Positions 1-4,892 of a DNA stretch of 6,323 nt are shown here, piece by piece. The stretch spans positions 1 to 6,323 of the forward strand of contig JAFSWJ010000187.1 in assembly GCA_017444545.1 (NCBI GenBank), in the 5' to 3' direction. A model generated the notes under the pieces. The model was not told where the DNA came from. It made no database searches and worked only from the letters and a program-made list of their open reading frames with translations. A program made the translations under genes and the position numbers. Position 1 is the stretch's first letter. Each line of letters starts with the position of its first letter. Origin of the DNA: Lachnospiraceae bacterium. GTDB taxonomy: Bacteria > Bacillota > Clostridia > Lachnospirales > Lachnospiraceae.

Positions 1-371
1 AGTTTCAGGGCCAGCGCCTTCATGAGCACAAACTTTGTCTGAGGCATGACGCCCTCAAAGGCATCCACCAGCAGGACGACGCCGTTTACCATCTTGAGTA
101 TACGCTCAACCTCGCCTCCGAAATCCGCGTGCCCCGGAGTATCGATGATGTTGATCCGGGTATCCTTGTAGAGTACGGAGGTGTTTTTTGAAAGAATGGT
201 GATGCCGCGCTCTCTTTCAAGATCGTTTGAATCCATGACACGCTCCGCCACCTCCTGGTTTTCGCGGAACACGCCGCTCTGCCTCAAAAGGCAGTCCACC
301 AGCGTGGTCTTGCCATGGTCAACGTGTGCGATGATCGCCACGTTCCTGATGTCATCTCTTGTCGTTACCAT
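1..371 (-). CDS. typA: TypA/BipA ribosome-associated GTPase, N-terminal part
   Basis: Translational GTPase of the EF-G/LepA superfamily. The family binds the ribosome and supports 50S assembly and stress or cold adaptation. Only the first 123 codons are present; the rest lies beyond the left edge. Visible in the G domain are the P-loop AHVDHGKT (residues 15-22), the switch I segment [18 protein letters not shown] (47-64), which is typical of TypA rather than LepA or EF-G, and the G3 motif [14 protein letters not shown] (77-90). The ATG at 371 is chosen because GAGGAG lies about 10 nt upstream and the protein begins right before the conserved [12 protein letters not shown] stretch. An overlapping ATG 7 nt upstream is out of frame. 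mgtE lies upstream on the same strand, with a 189-nt palindrome between them ending 31 nt before this start. No clear promoter was seen between palindrome and start, so transcription may begin in or before the palindrome. Confidence 0.95.
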   Translation of the reverse strand, partial: MVTTRDDIRNVAIIAHVDHGKTTLVDCLLRQSGVFRENQEVAERVMDSNDLERERGITILSKNTSVLYKDTRINIIDTPGHADFGGEVERILKMVNGVVLLVDAFEGVMPQTKFVLMKALALK

Positions 372-392
372 TTTTCATAATCTCCTCATAAA

Positions 393-419
393 ATGTATAT
401 CCGGACATCAGATATACAT
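393..419 (-). promoter_or_regulatory. Local hairpin just upstream of the typA ribosome binding site
   Basis: A perfect 9-bp inverted repeat, ATGTATATC (393-401) and GATATACAT (411-419), leaves a 9-nt loop. In the minus-strand transcript it lies about 6-12 nt before the GAGGAG of typA. Its 3'-proximal half in plus coordinates (411-419) is also part of the terminal arm of the long palindrome (403-591), so the two structures cannot form together. The pairing is seen directly; any regulatory role is inferred. Confidence 0.4.
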
Positions 420-591
420 ATTTTGCTCACGGCTCGGTCAGTTCTAAGCTCGCCGTTCGTCTTATGACAAAACCGTCTCCGCCGCGGGTCTTCGCAAAAA
501 GCGCTCAGACGGCGTACTCGACGGTTTATAAGCCTCCGGCTTGCTAAGAACTGCCGGCTGATTGTTCGCAAAATACATATATCTGATGTCC
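403..591 (-). repeat. 189-nt long imperfect palindrome (structured RNA or mobile repeat candidate)
   Basis: The two ends, 403-426 and 568-591, are reverse complements over 24 nt with two mismatches. Inward lie further nested complementary blocks: 439-449 with 543-553 (10 of 11), 452-455 with 537-540, 461-465 with 528-532, 470-477 with 520-527 (8 of 8), 480-484 with 510-514, and an apical CGC-AAAAA-GCG at 493-503. The whole unit folds as one branched stem-loop. The two terminal mismatches become A-C and C-A on the plus strand but G-U wobbles on the minus strand, so the fold is continuous only in minus-strand RNA, the strand on which mgtE and typA are read. It fills most of the mgtE-typA gap. 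It could be a MITE-like or intergenic repeat unit, a structured non-coding RNA, or a processing or attenuation element. No terminal site duplication was obvious. The unit resembles no Rfam class that I recognise. Confidence 0.75.
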
Positions 592-710
592 TGTCAAAGA
601 CTTCGTTTGGACGCATGTACTGTTTTGCGACGCTCTTTTTCACGCCGTCTTGATACTTGGAAAGTGCTCGACGTACAGGGATGCCGGTACACCCGCCAAA
701 AACGATCTTA
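592..710. other. Spacer between mgtE stop and the long palindrome
   Basis: This gap follows the mgtE stop on the minus strand. I see no convincing rho-independent terminator in it: a short GTTTTT run just after the mgtE stop is not preceded by a strong hairpin. Two minus-strand frames stay open and read somewhat protein-like, one giving GIPVRRALSKYQDGVKKSV and continuing into the palindrome. Neither has an ATG with a good ribosome binding site at a sensible place, so I do not call a gene. It may hold a decayed gene fragment or be neutral spacer. Confidence 0.3.
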
Positions 711-2051
711 TTATGCTATATGCAGCATGGTGGTGGCAAATTCAAAGTAGACCAGCAGCGATACCGCATCCACAATGGTTGTGATCAGCGGACTTGCCAT
801 GACCGCCGGGTCAAACCCGATCTTTTTGGCAAGCATGGGCAGCGTTGCTCCGATCACATTTGCCACAAACACCGTGGCGACCAGGGTTACGCATACGACC
901 AGCGCCACCATGGGCGAAACCCTGTCAACCACCTGCAGCTTCACAAAATTGGCTGCACCCAGGGCCAGTCCTGTCATCAGCGAGGTCCTCATCTCTTTCC
1001 ACAGCACCCTGAAAAGGTCGGAAAACTCTATATCATCCAGCGAAAGGCTTCTGATCACGGTGACCGAGGTCTGGGATCCCGCATTTCCGCTGGTGTCCAT
1101 GAGCATCGGTATGAAGGCTGTCAGTACGATGTAGGCCCCCAGTGCCGACTCGTAGTGGGTTATGATCTTCCCGGTAAAGGTTGCCGAGATCATGAGGAAA
1201 AGGAGCCATACTATCCTCTTTTTCCAGATCTCAAAAACGCCCATCTTAAGGTAGGGTTTATTATCCGAAGGCATGATAGCTGCCATCTTTTCGATATCCT
1301 CCGTAGCCTCTTCCTGGATGATATCGACGATATCGTCGACGGTGATGATTCCGACCATCCTGTTTTCGGCATCGACCACGGGCATGGAGTTGAAGTCGTA
1401 TTTCTGGAAAAGCTTTGCGACCTCTTCCTGGTCGTCAAGGGTCTTTACCGAGATAACGTTCTCGTTCATGATGCTCCCGATGGTCACATCCGGATCGCTG
1501 ATGAGCAGATACCTGAGGGCCGCCGTTCCGATGAGGCGCCTCTGTTTGTCAAGAACATAGCAGGTATATATGGTCTCGGAGTCCAGGCCCTTTTTCCTGA
1601 TCCGGTCCATGCATTCGCTGATGGTCCAGTTTTCCTTGAGGTCCATGTACTCCACTGTCATGATGGAGCCTGCGGAATTGTCCGGGAATTTCAGCAGATG
1701 GTTGATGTCACGCCTGGTCTCGGCACTGGCATTTGCAAGCAGCCTTTTGACCACATTTGCCGGCATCTCCTCCATGAGGTCCGCAGCATCATCGGCCATG
1801 AGGTTGTTTATGATGGTCGCAGCCTCGGTATCGGTCAGCATCGTGATCAGCTCCTGCTGGATATCCGTCGGCAGGAACGAAAACACATCCGCAGCCATGT
1901 CTTTTGAAAGGAGCCTGAGTATCCTGGGCAGTTCCTCCTTTGGAAGTTCCTCCATTGCGGAAGCTATATCCGCCTCGTTGAGGCCCGCAAGCTTCTTCCT
2001 CAGTTCGTTATACTGTTTGGAATCGATGAGTTCCCTGATCTCTTCGTCCAT
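711..2051 (-). CDS. mgtE: Magnesium transporter MgtE
   Basis: Homodimeric Mg2+ channel of the inner membrane, gated by cytoplasmic Mg2+ binding to its own sensor domains. The 446-aa product has the family's usual length and order: an acidic helical MgtE_N domain (about 1-120), two CBS domains (about 125-185 and 190-250, with NSMPVVDAENRMVGIITVDD at 221-240), the plug or linker helix (about 250-277), and a five-helix membrane domain (about 278-446). The pore region shows the signature MLMDTSGNAGSQ (316-327) and a final helix with ITTIVDAVSLLVYF, whose Asp428 matches the pore-lining acidic residue of the family. The signature has SGN where GGN is commoner. The start at 2051 is preferred over an upstream in-frame ATG at 2099 because GAGAGGTGG lies 4 nt upstream and the extra 16 residues include the promoter side. 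It is transcribed divergently from the LysR gene. Confidence 0.95.
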   Translation of the reverse strand: MDEEIRELIDSKQYNELRKKLAGLNEADIASAMEELPKEELPRILRLLSKDMAADVFSFLPTDIQQELITMLTDTEAATIINNLMADDAADLMEEMPANVVKRLLANASAETRRDINHLLKFPDNSAGSIMTVEYMDLKENWTISECMDRIRKKGLDSETIYTCYVLDKQRRLIGTAALRYLLISDPDVTIGSIMNENVISVKTLDDQEEVAKLFQKYDFNSMPVVDAENRMVGIITVDDIVDIIQEEATEDIEKMAAIMPSDNKPYLKMGVFEIWKKRIVWLLFLMISATFTGKIITHYESALGAYIVLTAFIPMLMDTSGNAGSQTSVTVIRSLSLDDIEFSDLFRVLWKEMRTSLMTGLALGAANFVKLQVVDRVSPMVALVVCVTLVATVFVANVIGATLPMLAKKIGFDPAVMASPLITTIVDAVSLLVYFEFATTMLHIA

Positions 2052-2089
2052 AACGCCACCTCTCAAAAAAAGCCGTCCATAACTGAAGT

Positions 2090-2118
2090 ATTGTACCATT
2101 TTCTCATAATAAAAACAA
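2090..2118 (-). promoter_or_regulatory. Sigma-70-type promoter for mgtE
   Basis: Read on the minus strand, TTGTTT (plus 2113-2118), a 17-nt spacer and TACAAT (plus 2090-2095) form a good -35/-10 pair. The predicted start would lie near 2083, giving a leader of only about 32 nt before the mgtE ATG at 2051. That is too short for an M-box or other Mg2+ riboswitch. Confidence 0.55.
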
Positions 2119-2128
2119 CAAACGCGGC

Positions 2129-2157
2129 TTTACAAATTGCTCATCGAAATATATAAT
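2129..2157 (+). promoter_or_regulatory. Sigma-70-type promoter for the LysR-type regulator
   Basis: TTTACA (2129-2134), a 17-nt spacer and a perfect TATAAT (2152-2157) point toward the LysR gene, whose ATG is at 2228. It is back to back with the mgtE promoter: the two -35 boxes are 10 nt apart (2113-2118 and 2129-2134). A regulator bound here could affect both. Confidence 0.65.
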
Positions 2158-2158
2158 G

Positions 2159-2174
2159 CAGTATACAGATACTG
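2159..2174 (+). promoter_or_regulatory. Perfect dyad, candidate operator (CAGTAT-N4-ATACTG)
   Basis: CAGTATACAGATACTG is an exact inverted repeat with 6-bp arms and a 4-bp centre. It begins 1 nt after the TATAAT of the regulator's promoter and so covers its expected transcription start, the position of a repressing autoregulatory site. LysR-type proteins usually bind longer T-N11-A dyads, so this could belong to the neighbouring regulator or to another protein. Confidence 0.45.
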
Positions 2175-2227
2175 AATAATATTCGATCGTGAAACGCTTT
2201 TATTATGCAAAAGAGGAGAAAAAATCT

Positions 2228-3049
2228 ATGCTGAATCTGGATGAACTGAAGCAGTTTGTAACCTTTGCGGAGATGGGGACCCTGTCAAAGACCGCCGATG
2301 TACTCCATGTGTCACAGCCCACTATCACCCGCACCATGCAGAGCATGGAGGAGGATTTCGGGGTCAGTCTTTTCACCCGGTCCAAAAACCGCATAGAATT
2401 CAACGATACGGGAAGGCTTGCTGTGGAATACTCCAGAAAGATCATAGCTGCGGCGGATGATGCCCTCAAAATGGTGCGTTCCTACGACAGTTCGCTCCGG
2501 ATTTTCAAGGTGAAAAGCTGCGCCGCATCGGCACTTTCCCTCCTCCTGCCATCCCTGGTACAGAAATTTTCCGACAGGCCCATATCCTCGGAGATCTCAC
2601 TTGAGGAGCTGGTAGCCGACAGTGTGCGCCATAATATATGCAGTGTGGGGATCATTACGAAAAGCATGGATGAGGACGGGGTGTTCTGCCGTGAATTCAT
2701 GACGGAAAAGCTCTATATCTGCCTTCCAAAGGAGCACGAGCTGATAAAGGAGACAACCCAGAGCCTCTCCTTTGAAGAGATAAACGGTACGGATGTCCTC
2801 ATGGAATCCGAAAGAGGGATATGGACGGATCTGTGCTACGAAAGACTGCCGCGCACAACACTGAGATTTCCCAAAAAAACCGGGAGCTTCGAAAAGGAGG
2901 CAAAAGACAGCCCCCTTCCGTTTTTTGTGACAGACCGGAACACAAATTCCGACTCGATCTTCAAGGGCCGAATCACCCTCCCTGTGACGGGAGAAGGTTC
3001 CGAGATCACTTATTATCTCATATCAAGAGACAAAGACTATATTATGTAA
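2228..3049 (+). CDS. LysR-type transcriptional regulator (short, 273 aa)
   Basis: DNA-binding regulator. The N-terminal winged helix-turn-helix is clear: LDELKQFVTFAEMGTLSKTA (4-23), the recognition helix around SQPTITRTMQSME (29-41), and the wing FGVSLFTRSKNRIEFNDTG (44-62), followed by the linker helix (about 63-88). The remaining residues (about 90-273) would form the co-inducer-binding domain. At 273 aa it is somewhat shorter than the usual 290-310, so the effector domain is probably reduced, and the inducer cannot be deduced. The ATG at 2228 has GAGGAG 9 nt upstream and places the HTH at the family's normal position. A GTG at 2189 would add 13 residues that include the ribosome binding site. 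It is divergent from mgtE, the classic arrangement for regulating a neighbour, but MgtE is not a typical LysR target. The 3' end lies 1 nt from the ferredoxin stop on the other strand. Confidence 0.92.
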   Translation: MLNLDELKQFVTFAEMGTLSKTADVLHVSQPTITRTMQSMEEDFGVSLFTRSKNRIEFNDTGRLAVEYSRKIIAAADDALKMVRSYDSSLRIFKVKSCAASALSLLLPSLVQKFSDRPISSEISLEELVADSVRHNICSVGIITKSMDEDGVFCREFMTEKLYICLPKEHELIKETTQSLSFEEINGTDVLMESERGIWTDLCYERLPRTTLRFPKKTGSFEKEAKDSPLPFFVTDRNTNSDSIFKGRITLPVTGEGSEITYYLISRDKDYIM

Positions 3050-3050
3050 A

Positions 3051-3314
3051 CTATTTCCGCTCATCCTTCGGCGGGACCGGACCAAAAGCAATGGCCCCCT
3101 TCGGGCAGAAATCCATGCACTGGGCACACATCAAACAGGGCTTGCCCCAGTCGGGCCGGCCCTCCACCATCCTGATGTGCCCGGTGGGACACTTCTTTGC
3201 ACAGATACCGCATCCGTCGCAGGCATCAGTGGCAAAGAAGTTTTCCGACATTCCGGGGACCTTTATCTTTTTCTTCGGATCAAAAAAATCCTTTAGCGCC
3301 TGAGCAAATGACAT
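3051..3314 (-). CDS. Small 2[4Fe-4S] ferredoxin-like protein
   Basis: An 87-aa bacterial-type ferredoxin, expected to carry electrons in the cytoplasm. Both cluster motifs are intact: CDGCGICAKKCP (C32, C35, C38, C42) and CLMCAQCMDFCP (C60, C63, C66, C70), each followed by the usual Pro. The first 30 residues (MSFAQALKDFFDPKKKIKVP and on) form a charged extension that a minimal clostridial ferredoxin lacks, and the C-terminus is a short PPKDERK tail. The ATG at 3314 is chosen because GAGAGG lies 5 nt upstream. An upstream in-frame ATG at 3365 would overlap the preceding gene by 37 nt and has no better site. It follows the double-glycine peptide gene by only 14 nt, so the two are probably cotranscribed. 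It also resembles the ferredoxin half of flavodoxin-ferredoxin fusions, but no flavodoxin domain is present. Confidence 0.88.
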   Translation of the reverse strand: MSFAQALKDFFDPKKKIKVPGMSENFFATDACDGCGICAKKCPTGHIRMVEGRPDWGKPCLMCAQCMDFCPKGAIAFGPVPPKDERK

Positions 3315-3328
3315 GAAGACCTCTCGTC

Positions 3329-3589
3329 CTATTTCTGGTCTCTCATCTGAAGGACCTGATCCCATGTAACTTCCATGGTATTAGCCCCGATCATCTTTGC
3401 GGCCTTCAAAGCCTCTTCTCTGGTTGCAAAGACCTGTTTCTCCCCGTTCCAGTAAATATTGTTTCCTGTGTGGTCATCCAGCACCTCCCAGGGTTTACTG
3501 GCATCAGCACCGGTGATACCCGTGGAATTAAAGATCACTCCGCCGCTTATTCCTTCAAGATCATTTTCATTTATTTTCTCAATACTCAT
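3329..3589 (-). CDS. Double-glycine-leader secreted peptide (86 aa, family not recognised)
   Basis: The N-terminus MSIEKINENDLEGISGG (1-17) matches bacteriocin-type leaders cut after Gly-Gly by C39-peptidase ABC exporters: acidic and polar, with hydrophobic positions I6, L11 and I14 spaced before GG. If processed, the mature product would be residues 18-86 (69 aa). It has no cysteine, three tryptophans (W34, W47, W76), a WEVLDDHTGN segment (34-43), and a helical EEALKAAKMIGANTMEVTWD stretch (58-77). It shows no lanthipeptide or radical-SAM cross-link pattern that I recognise, so bacteriocin, signal peptide or another exported effector are all open. The ATG at 3589 has AAGGAGG 8 nt upstream; an ATG at 3607 would place that site inside the gene. 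No peptidase-transporter, immunity or modification enzyme lies in the window. The only partner is the ferredoxin gene 14 nt downstream. Confidence 0.75.
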   Translation of the reverse strand: MSIEKINENDLEGISGGVIFNSTGITGADASKPWEVLDDHTGNNIYWNGEKQVFATREEALKAAKMIGANTMEVTWDQVLQMRDQK

Positions 3590-3632
3590 ATTTCTGTCCT
3601 CCTTCATAACGGATTGTTTATCCTTTGTTATT

Positions 3633-3638
3633 ATTATA
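3633..3638 (-). promoter_or_regulatory. Candidate -10 box for the GG-peptide/ferredoxin operon
   Basis: On the minus strand the sequence reads TATAAT (plus 3633-3638), about 44 nt before the ATG at 3589. No good -35 hexamer is seen at 16-18 nt, only a T-rich stretch (plus 3650-3658), so this promoter may need an activator or be weak. Confidence 0.4.
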
Positions 3639-3650
3639 TACGAAAATCAT

Positions 3651-3679
3651 TTAAAAAAGGCTATTTATTTTGCTATAAT
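3651..3679 (+). promoter_or_regulatory. Candidate promoter for the 100-aa gene
   Basis: TTAAAA (3651-3656), a 17-nt spacer and a perfect TATAAT (3674-3679) point toward the gene starting at 3817. The -10 box overlaps the left stem of the first GGGACAG repeat, so a transcript would begin inside the repeat and carry about 130 nt of leader containing part of copy 1 and all of copy 2. The A/T-rich composition makes chance matches likely. Confidence 0.3.
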
Positions 3680-3740
3680 TGTGGGACAGGGGACGTTTCT
3701 CTGTCCCACAATTATGTAAACAGAGTGAAATACAATTTCA
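3675..3740 (-). repeat. GGGACAG hairpin repeat, copy 1 (reverse orientation)
   Basis: The core is a perfect 15-bp stem, ATAATTGTGGGACAG (3675-3689) with CTGTCCCACAATTAT (3701-3715), around an 11-nt loop that reads AGAAACGTCCC on the minus strand, identical in all three copies. A second small hairpin, TGAAAT-ACA-ATTTCA (3726-3740), lies on the side carrying the TTTACATAATT flank, matching the layout of copies 2 and 3. I know hairpins of this GGGACAG...CTGTCCC type as dispersed repeats in many bacterial genomes; the mobilising enzyme is not in the window. Confidence 0.8.
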
Positions 3741-3745
3741 TACGG

Positions 3746-3802
3746 ATACATCCCCTGTATTGATTAACATAAAACTGGGACAGAGAAACGTCCCCTGTCC
3801 CA
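3746..3802 (+). repeat. GGGACAG hairpin repeat, copy 2 (forward)
   Basis: The core stem TGGGACAG (3776-3783) pairs with CTGTCCCA (3795-3802) around the invariant AGAAACGTCCC loop. It is preceded by TTAACATAAAA and a small hairpin, ATACA-TCCCC-TGTAT (3746-3760). It ends 5 nt before the GAGG ribosome binding site of the 100-aa gene, so it lies in that gene's 5' leader. It has the opposite orientation to copy 1. Confidence 0.8.
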
Positions 3803-3816
3803 CCATCGAGGTTCAT

Positions 3817-4119
3817 ATGGAATTCAGATACACACCGGAGCTTATCTCCTATATGGATAATAAGGGCAAAAAGCATATCGCCGTAGAAGTGGCATCAAGC
3901 GATCACTCCGATTTTGAGGTGACAGAGCTCTATTACCGCTTCATCAGCGAGGACCACGCCTTTTACCTTCGGGACAAAAAGAGATATGTGCTGAAGGAGA
4001 CAGATGTAGGATTTGTTCTCCTGCCGCCCTACCGGCTTCATTACGAGGATATCGTCACCTTCGGTCTGAAAAAGTTTCTCATCTTTCATTCCATAACCCA
4101 GACGGGAATATCCCTGTAA
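3817..4119 (+). CDS. Hypothetical 100-aa protein, possibly HesB/IscA-like without cysteines
   Basis: I do not firmly recognise this protein. The opening pattern YTPELISYMDNKGKKHIAVEV (from residue 5), with a helix followed by a beta strand, and the ending LKKFLIFHSITQTGISL are reminiscent of short HesB-like or CC/Se-motif proteins of Clostridia. That family carries cysteines after the first strand; here the equivalent stretch is ASSDHSDFEV and the whole protein has no cysteine, so Fe-S binding in the IscA manner is not supported. No signal peptide or membrane helix is seen. The ATG at 3817 is chosen because GAGG lies 5 nt upstream. The frame stays open back to 3679, but that part is translated repeat sequence and is rejected. 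It converges on yigZ with 28 nt between stop codons. Confidence 0.75.
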   Translation: MEFRYTPELISYMDNKGKKHIAVEVASSDHSDFEVTELYYRFISEDHAFYLRDKKRYVLKETDVGFVLLPPYRLHYEDIVTFGLKKFLIFHSITQTGISL

Positions 4120-4124
4120 AACAA

Positions 4125-4149
4125 AACCGGCATGCTTTCCATGCCGGTT
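4125..4149 (-). terminator. Rho-independent terminator of yigZ
   Basis: A perfect 10-bp stem, AACCGGCATG (4125-4134) with CATGCCGGTT (4140-4149), around a 5-nt loop, followed on the minus strand by TTTTGTTTTAC. The T tract lies only on the minus-strand side, so it serves yigZ. The yigZ stop codon (4148-4150) overlaps the base of the stem. On the plus strand it may still protect the 3' end of the 100-aa gene's transcript, whose stop is 5 nt away. Confidence 0.85.
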
Positions 4150-4783
4150 ACTGCTCAGTCCAGATCAGACCTTTCTTTTCATATTTCAATGAACCCGCCG
4201 TCGCCTCCAAAAGAGCCCTGATCATACTTTCACTGCCCTCCGGATCGCAGGTCACCACATACCTGACAACATCCGTGTAGTCCGCATCCCGCCGCCTGCA
4301 CGAGGCTCCGTTTATGATATTGTCCACCCTTCCGGTATGGGTATAATCAAAGACAAGCTCGATTTTCTCGGCCGGACACATCTTTGCCTTTCCCGCCGCC
4401 TCAACCGCAGCTTTTGCAGCATCCGTGTAGGCTCTCACAAGCCCGCCGGTGCCCAGAAGGATCCCTCCGAAATACCTTGTGACCACACAGACCACATCCT
4501 TCAGACCGGACTTTTCCACAGCCTCAAGCATAGGCTTTCCCGCAGTACCTGAAGGTTCTCCGTCATCGCTGCTGTGAACGATGTCGGGCTGTCCGGGACC
4601 CGGAGTTCTTATTATATAAGCACTGCAGTGGTGCTTTGCGTCGTGATATTTCTTTCTTTCACCCTCAAGAAAGCTTAGTGCCTCCTCCTCGCTTGAAACA
4701 GAACGCACCGCGCCTATGAACTTTGATCTTTTGACTTCTATGACGGCATCTCCGGGCTTTGTCACGCAGATATAGGGTTCCAT
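4148..4783 (-). CDS. yigZ: YigZ/IMPACT family protein
   Basis: A conserved cytoplasmic protein of the UPF0029/IMPACT family. The eukaryotic homologue IMPACT modulates Gcn2-dependent translational control; the bacterial role is not settled. The 211 aa match the family length. The N-terminal domain (about 1-125) shows KRSKFIG (18-24), AKHHCSAY (49-56), SSDDGEPSGTAGKPML (71-86) and VVTRYFGGILLGTGGLVRAY (100-119), all hallmarks of the family. The C-terminal part (about 135-205) corresponds to DUF1949, an EF-G domain IV-like fold. The ATG at 4783 has TGAGGT 6 nt upstream. No strong promoter was found; a TATACT (minus strand, about 4802-4807) lacks a good -35. It is separated from cstA upstream on the same strand by a GGGACAG repeat that may end cstA transcription, so yigZ probably has its own promoter. 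Confidence 0.93.
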   Translation of the reverse strand: MEPYICVTKPGDAVIEVKRSKFIGAVRSVSSEEEALSFLEGERKKYHDAKHHCSAYIIRTPGPGQPDIVHSSDDGEPSGTAGKPMLEAVEKSGLKDVVCVVTRYFGGILLGTGGLVRAYTDAAKAAVEAAGKAKMCPAEKIELVFDYTHTGRVDNIINGASCRRRDADYTDVVRYVVTCDPEGSESMIRALLEATAGSLKYEKKGLIWTEQ

Positions 4784-4817
4784 TTAAACCTCACAAAATG
4801 TAGTATAGCTGTTCTTT

Positions 4818-4879
4818 CGCAATACCCGGATTGCGGTTAACATAAAAGTGGGACAGAGAAACGTCCCCTGTCCCACTTT
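4818..4879 (+). repeat. GGGACAG hairpin repeat, copy 3 (forward); possible cstA terminator
   Basis: The core is a 12-bp stem, AAAGTGGGACAG (4845-4856) with CTGTCCCACTTT (4868-4879), around the invariant AGAAACGTCCC loop. It is preceded by TTAACATAAAA and a small hairpin, CGCAAT-ACCCGG-ATTGCG (4818-4835). The core begins 13 nt past the cstA stop on the minus strand and is followed there by TTTTATG, so it could act as a weak terminator for cstA. Confidence 0.8.
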
Positions 4880-4892
4880 ATCTCTTAAAAAC

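Noticed and set aside
657..1907. Plus-strand 416-codon open frame
   Set aside because: It lies antisense to mgtE, is rich in His, Asp and Arg with no recognisable domain, and its start falls in the gap without a good ribosome binding site. MgtE on the other strand is complete and unmistakable.
1570..2082. Plus-strand 170-codon open frame
   Set aside because: Antisense shadow of the MgtE N-terminal region; Ser and Met rich composition typical of reversed coding sequence.
2052..2110. M-box magnesium riboswitch in the mgtE leader
   Set aside because: The predicted leader is only about 32 nt, far too short for an M-box, and no such conserved core was seen.
2189..2227. Upstream GTG start for the LysR gene
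   Set aside because: It would translate through the GAGGAG ribosome binding site at 2213-2218 and add 13 residues before the normal LysR N-terminus.
2821..3303. Plus-strand 160-codon open frame
   Set aside because: Overlaps the end of the LysR gene out of frame and the ferredoxin on the opposite strand, both of which have clear family motifs.
3660..3810. CRISPR-like repeat pair
   Set aside because: The two copies are in opposite orientation, are themselves palindromes with a variable flank, and no regular spacer series or cas gene exists.
3679..3816. N-terminal extension of the 100-aa gene
   Set aside because: The added residues (WDRGRFSV, GQRNVPCPT) are translations of the GGGACAG repeats, not protein sequence; a ribosome binding site precedes the ATG at 3817.
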